From: Pterois miles
Taxonomy: Eukaryota > Chordata > Actinopteri > Perciformes > Scorpaenidae
Length of the DNA stretch: 64,000 nt
NCBI GenBank assembly: GCA_947000775.1
Contig: CAMQGK010000567.1
Location: 22,102,001 to 22,166,000 of the forward strand
Direction: 5' to 3'
A program made the translations under genes and the position numbers. The notes under the pieces were generated by a model. That model did not search any database. It was not told where the DNA came from and was given only the letters and a program-made list of their open reading frames with translations. Numbering within the stretch: position 1 is the stretch's first letter; the number at the start of each line of letters is the position of its first letter. Shown here in pieces: positions 12,101 through 22,850 of the stretch.

Positions 12101-12619
12101 TTTGACCCAGACACCATCCATCAGTTCCTGCGTGTAACAGAGGACAACAGAAAGCTGACCAACACCAGCCCCTGGCAGCACAGCTACCCAGAACATCCTG
12201 GTCGCTTCGCATACTGGCGTCAGGCGATGACGTCAGACAGCCTCTACCTGGGGAGGCACTACATCGAGGCAGAGCTGAGTGGGGACGGGGCACACGTGGG
12301 CGTCACGTACAAGAGCATCGATCGTAAGGGGGAGCAAAGCACCAGCTGCATCACCGGGAATGACTTCTCCTGGTGCGTGGGGAGGAACAGCCGTGGCTTC
12401 TTCTCTTGGCACGCCGGCGTGGAGACGCCCTTGGATGCCACAGGCGTCACAAGAGTTGGCTTGTATGTGGACTTTCAGCAAGGGTCTTTGTCTTTTTTTG
12501 ATGTAACCGGACCCATGAGGTCACTCCACACGTACACTGCTGATGTCATGGAGCCTTTATATGTTACAGCCTGGCTGTCAAAGAAAGACGATGTAGTTGA
12601 TCTGATTGATGCAAAATGA
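9173..12619 (+). CDS. trim16: TRIM16-like protein: B-box, coiled coil, SPRY, no RING
   Basis: Five coding exons fit in frame: 9173-9577, 9729-9824, 9907-10140, 10344-10515 and 12084-12619. The 96-bp and 234-bp exons are the sizes usual for TRIM coiled-coil exons. The product is about 480 residues, and the start ATG has a good context (AACATGG). Exon 1 encodes an acidic N-terminus and two B-box zinc fingers (CDSCMDGPSKALKSCLTC; then CEVH, FCLMDGCCVCQDC, HEGH). Exons 2-4 encode a coiled coil. The last exon is a PRY-SPRY domain (LTFDPDTIHQFLRVTEDNRK, SIDRKGEQSTSCITGNDFSW, LYVDFQQGSLSFF). The closest remembered human protein is TRIM16, which also lacks a RING. In that family it acts as a ubiquitin-ligase-type adaptor through B-box and coiled-coil assembly; this is inferred, not shown. 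The last donor is ambiguous (GT at 10513 or 10516); the phase is the same. Fish have many TRIM paralogues, so the exact orthology is less certain than the family. Confidence 0.88.
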
Positions 12620-12808
12620 TGCAACGAGAGATTATCTGCCTTGACTGCAAAAGAAAAATGTGTGTGTTATAAAGGTTTATTGAGGTTATATCAATTATAT
12701 ACCTGTGCAGCAGTACAGTAGGCATGCTGAGAATGTATTGCACCTTTATTGCTCTTGTATGTGATATGAATGAGGAAACAAAGTACACAACTGTCTGCCA
12801 ACAGTTCT

Positions 12809-12814
12809 TTTATT
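12809..12814 (-). terminator. polyadenylation signal for amn
   Basis: TTTATT on the + strand, which reads AATAAA on the minus strand, lies about 110 bp past the amn stop. It falls inside the 303-bp gap between the convergent stops of trim16 (12619) and amn (12923). No AATAAA for trim16 was seen in the gap, so their 3' ends may overlap. Confidence 0.55.
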
Positions 12815-12922
12815 TGTCTTACAAGTGCACTTGCTGAGTGATTATAAAGCTATCAGAGATGTTATTGTTCATGTAAAATCATCAAGTTGACAAAAGTACA
12901 TATGAACTTAAAGGTCACAACT

Positions 12923-14359
12923 TCATGCATTGAAATCAGTTTCATTCTCATCATAACATGGATTCACAAAGTGCACACCTGTCTGTGTCATGGAGATTGA
13001 GTGATTCGTGCCAGTTGCATACACGCCAGGAATATCAGGCAGCATGTTGGGCTTGTCGAAAATGGGATTATCAAAGCCGCGGTCAAGAGGCCCGCCGAGG
13101 TCGCCGACGTTGCTGCTCCTCTTAAAGCTGCTCAGAGACGGCAGCAATGGCAGCGAAGGCAGCGATAGCGGCATCTGAATAACCCCCTTACGAATCAAGA
13201 CAACCATGCTGATAATGAGTGTGATTATGATAAAAAAGCCAAACACAACTCCGACCACCATGCCAGCGCTGCCTCCAGTCTGATCACTGCTGCCCCCAGA
13301 GGAGGCTTGAAATTCAGCCCCAGTGATACCCATGTTGGAGCCGTAAGAGCGGGCGTCCTTTAATATGTCCCAGGCCAGACTATCTGACTGCGTTCCCTTC
13401 TCTCCATCCACAATAACCACCTGAATCTCAGGCATGATGCCAAAAGGGATGACCCCCATCAACCGCTGTGACCTGAGGACTTTAGACATGCCCAGCTGGA
13501 TGGATTCATATTGTGGCTGCAAAAGAAACATTTGATAGATTCGTTGTCTGTAAGTTTCCAGGTTGAAACCAGTGGCGTAATGAATGGTGACTATGGCGCC
13601 ACAGACATCGCAGCAGTGTCCTGCAGGGAGGAGAGGCTTCTTACAGCTCAGAGAGGCACATTTTACAGTGTTACAGATCCGCTCACGGTTCGCAGAGTTC
13701 CCACAGTCGCAGCCAGAAGGATCCCCACACTCGTGGCTTCCAACCGTGACGGCAGAGGATCCATGAAACTGCAGCTGGCCCGAACGTGAGCTGAGATACT
13801 GGGAGAACTCAGAGCTGCTGTCAAACTTCTTCCCCAGCACTGACACAGATCTGACAGGAATGCTGGCCTGACTGGAGCTGGTGTCCACCCTGAAAGAGGT
13901 GCGGGCTTTGAAAACCACATCATCATACTGGCAGGGGACGCTCTCCTCATGGACTGAGAATAAGAATTTCCCACGCTGAAGGTCGTCCAGAGTCGCAGCT
14001 GCCTGCCACAGAGCTGGGTTAAACCACTGAAGGGAGTCTGCGTCTTTGAACTGGTTTATGCTACCCACTTCACAACCAGGATCTTGTCCATTCACAACAT
14101 AAAATCCAGCTCCTGAATTCAGGATGAATTCTCCATCATTTGGCATTATCATCTCCTGCACGGCATGAATGGTCTCCACAAACACAGACACTTCTCTCCG
14201 GGATGGAAACTGAGCTATGTTGTTGCCACATGGGACAGCTCCTTTGTTCCAGTTGGTCTTATTCTCATAGTTTGTGTCAGGAAGCCACTGTTTGTGGAGG
14301 GCATCCACCGCCCCAACAAGACAGAAGAAGAGAAAGAGCATGTCTGGTGTCTTCAGCAT
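12923..14359 (-). CDS. amn: Amnionless, single-exon membrane subunit of the cubilin receptor
   Basis: One uninterrupted frame of 478 residues. It begins with a signal peptide (MLKTPDMLFLFFCLVGAVDA). The ectodomain matches human AMN in order: WLPDTNYENKTNWNKGAVPC, FILNSGAGFYV, PCQYDDVVFKARTSFRVD, SGQLQFHGSSAVTVG, a Cys-rich VWFC-like segment (SCKKPLLPAGHCCDVCGA) and EIQVVIVDGEKG. One membrane span follows (about residues 365-390, AGMVVGVVFGFFIIITLIIS). The cytoplasmic tail carries two FxNPxF/Y-like endocytic motifs, FDNPIF and FVNPCY. In the family AMN anchors cubilin at the apical membrane of kidney and gut epithelium and drives its uptake. Length is close to human AMN (453). All key parts are intact, so the gene looks functional. 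Oddly there are no introns, whereas human AMN has many, and it lies outside the human AMN neighbourhood; retroposition or intron loss is inferred. Confidence 0.95.
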   Translation of the reverse strand: MLKTPDMLFLFFCLVGAVDALHKQWLPDTNYENKTNWNKGAVPCGNNIAQFPSRREVSVFVETIHAVQEMIMPNDGEFILNSGAGFYVVNGQDPGCEVGSINQFKDADSLQWFNPALWQAAATLDDLQRGKFLFSVHEESVPCQYDDVVFKARTSFRVDTSSSQASIPVRSVSVLGKKFDSSSEFSQYLSSRSGQLQFHGSSAVTVGSHECGDPSGCDCGNSANRERICNTVKCASLSCKKPLLPAGHCCDVCGAIVTIHYATGFNLETYRQRIYQMFLLQPQYESIQLGMSKVLRSQRLMGVIPFGIMPEIQVVIVDGEKGTQSDSLAWDILKDARSYGSNMGITGAEFQASSGGSSDQTGGSAGMVVGVVFGFFIIITLIISMVVLIRKGVIQMPLSLPSLPLLPSLSSFKRSSNVGDLGGPLDRGFDNPIFDKPNMLPDIPGVYATGTNHSISMTQTGVHFVNPCYDENETDFNA

Positions 14360-14784
14360 CCTGGATATTTGTGACAGACTGAGAGAACATCAAGTGACCT
14401 TTGTCTCCAACCTTGTGATTAACATGAGTGCTTACCCGTAAAGCTGATGAGCTCTGAACCACGTCAACCTGCTGGAGCAGCTGACCTGTAAACGATTTAC
14501 ATTTTCTCCAACAACAGACCTGATTTATGATTTTTCTTTCTTTGTTTTTAGTTTGCATATCATCACTTTTTCTTCTTCCCTTTTCTCCAAATACTTACAA
14601 GTTATACTGAATGTAAATGAAAAACATTCTTCTTTTGCAGAGACAACAGTTTCTAACAGGATAACTTCTGGAAATTTCAGCTCCTTCTGCCCCTCATTTA
14701 CTATGGAGTCCGCCTGGAAACTTTGCTGTGGTTTTCTCAATGAACTTCAGGACTTCTTCCTCTAACTAATGGTTAAATTGTTAT

Positions 14785-15790
14785 TTAAAGATCCTATATC
14801 ATGCTCATTTTCAGGTTCATATTTTGTGTCTCTGCTAGAAAATGTTTACATGCTGTAATGTTCAAAAAAACCTTTATTTTCTGTACTACCGTTCAACATA
14901 CTTTTGTGTGAATGAACAGTAGTATCATTTCAGAAGCACTGAGCGGTAATGTATGTCGTCACTTCCCGAGAGCCTCCTTGTCCGTTTTAGTTTGGAGATG
15001 TGTAACCGTGGTAACCTGTGCCAACCTCATGTGACCAAAACAACGGTTTGTGATAATCAAGTTCTTGATTAATTTAAAACACATATTACACCTAGCAAAG
15101 TGAAATCATGTACTTACAGTTGAACTGAAGCGTTATTGATGTTGCAGAGCTGTTTCTCGACATCCGCTGTGAATTTTGTCTTCACTGCCGCATTTGATTG
15201 TGGGATATTTATTTCGTCGTAGTGTCCTGCGTTTGCATACTGTAATATTTCAGTAGAAATAGTGTGCAATTTGCGTACTACTGGTTTCATACTAAGGTTT
15301 CAGACATACTGTACTAAAATATCTCAAGTACTGTTTTAGCGTATTAAATAGCATGTTAATGTGGAATTTAAAAATAAACTGTTTAAAGCTGTGAAATGGT
15401 CTAAATATTGTATATTTGTGACACTTCATGAGAAATAAAATGAAAAATTAGAAAGTTTGTGACCTGGCAGCCATGTTGAGATCAGTTGAGGAAATACCAA
15501 GCACTGCCCACCAGACGGAGCAAACTTTCTCAATTTACAACTAAACAGCAACTACAAGATGTTTCTGGAAACATTTGAGGTGAGAAATAGTCATTACAGC
15601 ACCAGAATATTGATTCATGTTTGATCAGCGCTGGCTAGTTTGACTGTTTATTTGGAGTTTGTGAATGATTGACAGCTGCCTCATTGAATGAACAGCCAAT
15701 AGGAACGCTCTCCCTGTGAAATGACCTGTGATTGGTCAAAGTCCCTCTTCAAGGGCTAGATTTTCTGAAGCCTGAAAACTGAGCCATAAG
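14785..15790. repeat. dispersed repeat with internal insertion
   Basis: The left part (GATCCTATATCATGCTCATT, TTTCAGGTTCATATTTTGTG) and the right part (CAGCTGCCTCATTGAATGAA, CAATAGGAACGCTCTCC) look like the two halves of a repeat common in fish. The middle (about 14880-15360) reads like another AT-rich element with repeated TACTGT/GTACTA motifs. It lies upstream of amn. A 65-codon open frame at its right edge is not a recognisable gene. Confidence 0.5.
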
Positions 15791-16147
15791 GAGGTGCAGA
15801 AGTCTAGTTTTCTCTCAGAAGACTTGAATTACAATATGCTGAAAGGTTATTATGGATTTTTTTTCCCAATGATGGAAAAAATATTCAGCCTACTGACCTT
15901 TATGTGGGCCACTGGCTGTCCAAATGTCCTGAGTCAGCAGGGTTTCACTCTAATCCTTTTTACTGGTACAGGTACCAGTATACCAGGATAATACGCATGA
16001 AAAATAAAAACATACACATACCCTCATTGAATGTGACTGTCCCCTGAGGCAGAGCTTCTCTCACCTGTGTGCCGCAGACATGGTGTTAGCATGGGATAAC
16101 AAGAAAGTGCATGGCCAAAGTGTAATCAGTTATTTACTGGGATCAGT

Positions 16148-16714
16148 ACAAAAGGAGTATTATAGGGCCACACTGAGGAATAAGAATAAATCTGAGATTT
16201 CAAGAAGAAAGCCATAATATTATGACAATAACTAGATTTAGGGGAAAACAGTTGCAATATTATAAAAATAAAGTCATAAGATTAAGAGATAAAAGTAGTA
16301 ATATTATGAGAATAAAGTCACAATATTATGGGAAGTCATAAATTTAAAAGAATAAAAGTCATATTATGAGAATAAAGTCATATTGAGTAATGATTTTAAG
16401 TGTTATTTTAGAGGGGAACGTGGAGCATTTTGTGAAGTTATGGTTTCACAAATAACATCAGCACCACATTATTATAAGTATCGGGGACCTTGAAACCACT
16501 GTGCAGGAAATTGCGTTTATTGTCAAGAAAGAACCACATGGTGGTGGAGGAAACTGCCTCTTTAGTGGAGCAGGAAATGACTTTTTTTCCTCTTAAAGTT
16601 ATGACTTTAGTCTAATTAAATTATGACTTTTATTTCCTGTAATATTATGACTTTATTGTCGAAATTTCAGATGTTTTTTCCCCTCATTGTGGCCTTAATA
16701 CTCCGTCATAGTAC
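16148..16714. repeat. foldback element with long inverted ends
   Basis: The left end, with GGAGTATTATAGGGCCACAC, pairs with the right end, with GTGGCCTTAATACTCC. Between them are irregular tandem phrases built on ATTATGAGAATAAAGTCA on the left and their complement (TTATGACTTT, AATATTATGACTTTATT) on the right. The whole segment could fold on itself. No protein is encoded. Confidence 0.7.
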
Positions 16715-17224
16715 GGGAGCTTCTCTTCATATTAAAGTCGGAGGAGCTCTGAGGGCGTGAGGAGAGCTAATTAGCTGAAACTAATTACACCTGTGTGTCC
16801 TCATCTACTGCACCAGCTTCCTGTGGGATCTCACCTGCAGCTGTGGGTGTATTTCCGATAATCTCTGCATGCATTTCATCTTTAATGCCATATAGAGAAG
16901 TCAAATTGTGCTGAAACCTTCCTCTGACTTTAGTGCCCATCGGCCTCCTGGACGGCACATCATGAAAACTGTAGCTCATCAGATGTTCCAGACCTGCAAC
17001 AAACTTGTTTCCAGGTAAATGTGTGGTCATGTATTTTTACTCATTTTTAATCAGCTGTGCAGAGTACTGGTATTACTTCAACATGAACTTCCTGGGCACT
17101 TGTTGTGGAACATCTCTACAATTTAATACAATCTAATCAAAAATTTAGGCAGCTTGTTATAACTTAAGTTTTTGTCAGCTGTGTTGTCGGCCTACTGGAC
17201 TACATTACATTGAAATGTGTTTCT

Positions 17225-17460
17225 AATGCTCTTCACTGCACTTTATTAGGCTACACTATCAAAAAGTAATAAGTATACCTTTCTGTTGGCCTATAAGGCA
17301 AGAATACTTGATTATACTTTTCTTAAGTGTATCTCGAGCAAAAGATGAGGTACAAGTGGGGCCTACAAGTATACTTATACTTTTCTGTATACTCGTCAGT
17401 ATGTGCCAAGTGTATTTTTCTGTACACTTGTCAGTTTGAGCCAGATATACAAAAACCAAA
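17225..17460. repeat. low-complexity repeat with AAGTATAC motifs
   Basis: Many AAGTATAC, TATACTTTTC and TACACTTGTCAG motifs recur at uneven spacing, in both orientations. This looks like the end of a diverged transposon or simple duplication. It lies just upstream of the otop2 coding start. Confidence 0.4.
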
Positions 17461-17756
17461 ATTAACAATCAGTTGATAAACTGATTAATGGGGAGCGGCC
17501 CTCCTGAAAACAGTCTTTGAAAAAACGTCTTGCAGTGTTTATTTATGGTACACTGCTGAGTTTTCAAGGCCCTTATCTCAGCCTACTATATGTGGGCTCA
17601 TAAATTAAAATTTTGTTGAGTGCAATGAGTTGATAATCTAAACAGTATGAGTTTATTGCTGTTTTTCTGACCTACATCCCAACTTGTCTCCTTTGTAGAA
17701 AATCACTAAATGACGTTGTGGAGGCTCATCCATCCAACATCGAGACAGCAGCACAG

Positions 17757-20700
17757 ATGGACAACATCCAACATCTCCCCAGTCCTTCCAACACTCCCAG
17801 TGTGGAGGCTGCTAGAGAGAGTTCTCACCATGTGGAGGCAGTGATGGAGAGGGCCCACCATGGCGGTGGATGGCTCCTGTCTGGCATCATCTGCATCAAC
17901 ATCCTGATCCTGGGCTGCGCTCTGGTCAGTGGCAGCGCCTTCAACAGCGTGGCCATCACTGCTGTGCACAGGCAAATCTTCCTCATCATCCTCCTCCTCC
18001 TCACCATGCTGTGGATGCTGTTTTACACGGTCGTCACCTCTCGAAAGGATCAAGCTATGTTGTTCAAAGACAGCCATGCGGGGCCCGTGTGGCTCCGAGG
18101 TCAGAAACTTTATGGGTTTCTATTTTTAGATGAGTGGCATTTCGAGGCTTAAAGTACCCGCTAGCCTATTTTGCCATTTATATGAGATCTCATATTTATT
18201 TGAGTCATTTCCTGACTGTTGATTAGCCCCACTGTTTGCAATTGTTTTTTGACAAATAACTTAATTTTGTGCTCAAAGTTTAAAAAAAAAAAAAAGGTCA
18301 TTGCTAAAATGGGAAGATGATGTATGACTATAGTAGAAGTTGCAGGTCAAAGGTCATCCAAGCTTGTGCAGGTGAACTGATGCCCATTTGTGTCTGAGCA
18401 TTGGATAACTGATAAATCTGTCAGTTTGTCTTATTTTTTGTGTGTTTATTTACACCATGGCATTTGTGTGGTGGTGAACGGGTGTAGTCAATGCAGTGAA
18501 TTACATAAAAACACACCGGCAGATTTAACAGACCAACTGTCTCTCTTCTTTACCGTTTCCTGCTGGAGATAAATTAACAGAGAGCAGCCAATGCTGTTTT
18601 GGAGGTCTGCAGGCCTTTAACAGGTCCGGATGACGGGAGCACACAGCTGTCGGCTAAAGAGAAAATAAGAAAAAAAAGTCCTGTTAGAGAAAATACATCA
18701 GCCGTAAAATTAACAACATTATGATCACTGACAGATGAAGTGAATAACATTAGTAATCTCATGACAATGGCTCCTGGCAGTGGGTGGGATATATTAGGCA
18801 GCAAGTGGTGCATGTGTTGGAAGCAGAAAAAGTGGGAAAGCGTCAGGATATGAGCGACTTTGACAAGGGCCATATTGTGATGGCGAGACGACTGGGTCAG
18901 CATCTCCAAATCTGCAGCTCTTTTTGCATGTTCCCGGTCTGCAGTGGTCAGGACCAAAAGTGGTCCAAGAAGGGAAAACCAGTGAACTGGCAACAGGGTT
19001 GTGGGTGGCCGACGCACACTGATGGATGTGGGAAGCAAAGGCTGGCTCATGTTGTCCAATCCAGTAGAAGAGCTACTGTAGCTCAAACTGCTGAAAAAGT
19101 TAATGCAGGTTCTGATAGAAAGGTGTCAGAACTCACAGTGCATCGCACTGCTCTTGTCTCATTTGTTGTCTGAACAGTAAATTCATCTAAACTGGGTTGA
19201 TGCAATCTGGTTGACATGCTAATAAACTGTCTGATTTCTGACCGCACCCCCATTCTCTGTTTAAGAGGGGGAAAAAAACAGGGTAAACCTGAATGAGGGG
19301 GGCTTTAATAATCATTCTGTTTCCATTTCAGCTGGACTTCTGCTGTTTGGGGTTCTCAGTCTCCTCATGGACATCTTCAAGATTGCCACCTATGTGGGCT
19401 ACCTTCACTGTGATTCTGCTGTTAAAGTCGCCTTCCCTGTCGTGCAAGCAGTGTTTCTGTTTGTCCAGGTTGTTGCATTTCAAACATTAAAATTATGCAT
19501 TGCAAGACAATGCAGTCTTGAGAAAACTTTAAAAAAAATCTTGTCTGTTTTTAGACATACTTCCTGTGGATTCATGCAAAGGACTGTGTGCAACTACACA
19601 CAAACTTTACACGGTAAATTATTTTCTGAACTCACAAGAGAATCTTGTAATCTTTTAATCTTGCAGGACCCTCATGTTTTCACTCTTTCGTGCAGGTGCG
19701 GGCTCACTCTTACGCTTTCAACTAACCTAGTGGTGTGGATGGCAGCCGTGACTGAGGAGTCGGTTCACCAGACTGAGATTCCTGATCTAAATGTCAACGT
19801 CTCGCACAAGATGTACAGAGGTATTTAGCCCTGGTCTGTTTTATATTTGAATCTGCTTCATTAAAATAACGGTGTGTTACATTTTGGGGGATCTGTAGCA
19901 GACATGGAATATGATAAGTATGTTTTCTTTCATTGCATCCTCATACAACAGTTTTGTTTGATATCTTACCAAAAGTTTTTCATAAATTTTTGTGCATTTT
20001 CCATTTTCCACCAAACGCTGAGTCCCGATGGGGCTATTTGTGTTTTTGTGCTGGCTATTCTTTTTGATAGCCAGCAGGGTGCGACTCCTCTGGTTGCAAA
20101 AAGAAGTCAGATTGTATAGAAGTCTGAGAAAATGATCCTACTTATCACTTGATTTATTAACTTAGTAAACATTGTAATCATGAGTTTATGGTCTCAATCG
20201 CAAGTTTCAAGTCTTCTTCAATGTAACATGATGTTTGTTTAGTAAATTATGGTCCCATTTAGAGGCAACCATAAAGTAGGGGATGCTTTAGGGCTTGGCT
20301 ACCTGGTGGTCTGGGAATTGTCTTATATTGTCATTTTTGTCTTACAATTTTAAACCTTTCAGTGTTTTTAGTTCATAAAAGTTATTTTAGTTATTAGTTA
20401 GTTATTAGCTCCCTCCTCTTGTGTCACTTCTGGTTGCAAACAACCAAGATGGCAAAAATTAAGATTGTGATGGCCTAAAGGCCGAACTCGAGGCATCAAA
20501 ATGACAGCCCACAAACCAGTGAGTGACATCACGGTGATTACGTCCACTTTTGATATACAGTCTATGCTTGATACACAGAGGAAATTTCAGTTGGTTCCAA
20601 TCTGCAACTTCACCATTAGATGCTACCAGTTCTTACACACAGCACCGTTTAATCCCGAATTTCCCTCTGGGGATTAATAAAGGTTCATCTTATCTCATTT

Positions 20701-21794
20701 TAAGAGAGAAATAACTCCAAACTTTCCATTTCAGCCAGCTATGGTGACAAGAAGTGTAAATGTAGTCACTCGGTGTGCGACACCTTCAAAGAGGCCTTCT
20801 ACTACCTGTACCCCTTCAACATAGAATATAGCCTCTTTGCCTCGGCGATGGCCTACGTCATGTGGAAAAACGTTGGTCGGCTCGTGGAGGATCACAGCCA
20901 CCACAGCGTTAAGTTCCGTCCAAAGGACGTGTGTTTTGGACCTTTAACGGGAATCCTCCTGGTGGTGGCCGGACTCATAACGTTCATAGTGTATGAGATA
21001 GACATACTAACAGAGGACGAGAAGAAGCGAAACAAGGCCCTGCTGATTCATTTCATCATGAATATAGTGATCCTGAGCATCATGTCTGTCTCCACTGTGA
21101 TTGGCTGCATTGTCTACCGGCTGGACCACAGGGAGCATGTATCGGAGAAAAACCCCACACGTAGCCTTGATGTAGGGCTGCTGGTGGGAGCCTCGATGGG
21201 ACAGTTCCTCATCAGCTACTTCACCATCGTGGCCGTGGTAGCGACGGGAGCCAGGGGGTACCTGAATGCCCTCAACCTGTCCTGGGCTGTGCTGACGGTG
21301 CTGCAGCTCGGCCTGCAGAACTACTTCATTATCGAGGGTCTCCATCGGGAGCCTTTCCACGTGATGCAGGAAGACGCTCTGCACACAAACGCTCACGCCT
21401 TCCAGGAACATCCAGAGATGAGCGTCGTTCTGGAGAGCCACAAGTCCACCTACTTCCTGACTTCAAGTCTTGACAAACCAAGTTGGAAGAGAAGAGTACT
21501 GAAGGAAGTCTGTGCCTTTCTACTGCTTGCTAACATCATTGTAAGTTTCTCTAACTTATTGCAACAAACCTATCAAAGTGTTTTCCTATTGAAATGTTTA
21601 GTCCCTCTCTCTCTCTTTGACAGCTGTGGATCATGCCGGCCTTCGGTGCTCGTCCCCAGTTCGATCATCCCGTCGAGATCAGGTTCTACAGATTTGCGAT
21701 GTGGGCGGCCGTCGTGAATGTTGGGCTTCCTTTTGGTATCTTCTACCGTATGCACTCCGTCGCCAGTCTCTTCGAGGTGTACTTAATCTCTTAG
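17757..21794 (+). CDS. otop2: Otopetrin proton channel (otopetrin-2 type)
   Basis: Six coding exons join in frame: 17757-18099, 19332-19468, 19555-19613, 19696-19820, 20735-21540 and 21624-21794, giving 546 residues (human OTOP2 is 562). The chosen ATG (17757, context CAGATGG) gives about 45 residues before the first membrane span; an acceptor AG at 17697-17698 suggests an upstream non-coding exon. Family landmarks include DSHAGPVWLRG, TYFLWIHAKDCVQLHTNFTR, CGLTLTLSTNLVVWMAAV, YLYPFNIEYSLFAS, VMWKNVGR, KNPTRSLDVGLLVGAS, FIIEGLHREPF, and the closing LWIMPAFGARPQF and FYRMHSVASLFEVYLIS. Twelve membrane helices are expected of the family and the hydrophobic blocks fit. Otopetrins conduct protons across the plasma membrane. 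YLYPFNIEYSLFAS and the N-terminal spans resemble OTOP2 more than OTOP3. AATAAA at 21873-21878 is a likely polyadenylation signal. Confidence 0.93.
18715..19175 (+). mobile_element. decayed Tc1/mariner-type transposase 5' fragment
   Basis: In otop2 intron 1. Non-coding leader text (ATGATCACTGACAGATGAAG; GTGGGATATATTAGGCAGCA) is followed by MSDFDKGHIVMARRLGQ, then RATVAQTAEKVNAGSDRK and SELTVHR, phrases typical of the N-terminal DNA-binding part of a Tc1-like transposase in fish. The middle of the helix-turn-helix reads correctly only in the next frame (SISKSAALFACSRSAVV), so two frame shifts are present. The catalytic DDE part is missing. This is a dead fragment. Confidence 0.85.
20045..20567 (+). 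repeat. dispersed repeat family A, copy 2
   Basis: In otop2 intron 5. It begins near GATAGCCAGCAGGGTGCGAC and includes TTTCAAGTCTTCTTCAAT, TTACAATTTTAAACCTTTCA, CTCCCTCCTCTTGTGTCACT and CTCGAGGCATCAAAATGACA, ending ATATACAGTCTATG. It is the most compact copy with no foreign insertion, so it helps define the family. Confidence 0.85.
20651..20699 (+). repeat. LINE/SINE-type 3' tail
   Basis: GAATTTCCCTCTGGGGATTA followed by ATAAAGG and a TCTTATCTCA-like run. Similar tails occur at the end of the SINE at 34245-34292 and at 63385-63440. This is the 3' end signature of a non-LTR retrotransposon group and the SINEs it mobilises. Confidence 0.6.
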
Positions 21795-22625
21795 ATGGAC
21801 TCATTTCTAGCATTGAGAGAAATCTTATGATCTATTTTATTTATTAAATGATTAAATTGAACTTGTTACATTAATAAATTTTAACTTGAAAGAAAAAAAA
21901 ATGTCATGTATTATTAGATGGCTATTTAAATTCCCATATATAAATTAATATTCACTTAAGAGGGTCATGTGTTAAATGCTGTGCTACATACAGTATTGCA
22001 GACAATTACATGTACATGTGTGGTTATTTGTGACCATGAAATTTCAATCCATCGGTGACTTTATAATTAAAAATCAATATTGGACAGTAAATAATTGAGT
22101 GATGAGTGAGTGAAGGTATAATTTTGAATTTTAAATTTTTCTTTTAGTTTCGACATTTTAAGTTTTCAGGTGTGCAAGTTCAGTTTTTCAGAAAATTGTA
22201 GTTTTTATATATCTTGTTTTACAGTACCGGTTATAATGTCTCAGAAGTATATAGCTATATACCGTACATACAAAATACATGGTTGGAGAACTGTGTAGGA
22301 ATGGTTGTAATGTTTAACTTTCATGACTTTAGTGTGTGATGTGAGGCAATGGTGACGTAGCGCCATCTCCTAGACTGTCAGGTCTTTTCAGTTTCAGTGG
22401 TTTATATCACAAGAGTCGATGGAAATCGCATTTTAGTTTTTTAGCTATAATATAGATTTTATTTTCATTAGCTTTTTAAGCAGGCTATATCATTTGTTTG
22501 TTTTTCTTAAAGGATGCAGTTTTTATTTAGTTTCAGTGTGTTAGAAACATTTTTCACTGCTTATTTTCATTTTAGTTTACTATAATCACCCCAGTGATTT
22601 TTCCTTAAATTGTTGAATTGTTTTT

Positions 22626-22850
22626 AGGGTTAGGGTTAGGGATACACAGGGGTTAGGGATACACAGGGGTTAGGGATACACAAGGGATGGGGATACACAA
22701 GGGATAGGGTTAGGGATACACAGGGGTTAGGGATACACAGGGGTTAGGGATACACAGGGGTTAGGGATACACAGGGGTTAGGGATACACAAGGGATAGGG
22801 ATACACAAGGGATAGGGTTAGGGATAGGCAAGGGATACACAAGGAAATAG
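22626..22850 (+). repeat. 17-bp minisatellite containing TTAGGG
   Basis: The main unit is GGGTTAGGGATACACAG, with variants in which AGGGAT replaces GGGTTAGGG. It starts with two plain TTAGGG units and decays to GGATACACAAGG at the right end. About a dozen units are present. The array is intergenic, downstream of otop2. Confidence 0.9.

Noticed and set aside
13663..13974. Open frame in another frame inside amn
   Set aside because: Low-quality alternate frame; amn explains the region fully.
18574..19086. 170-codon minus-strand open frame in otop2 intron 1
   Set aside because: It lies opposite the Tc1 fragment and has no family resemblance of its own.
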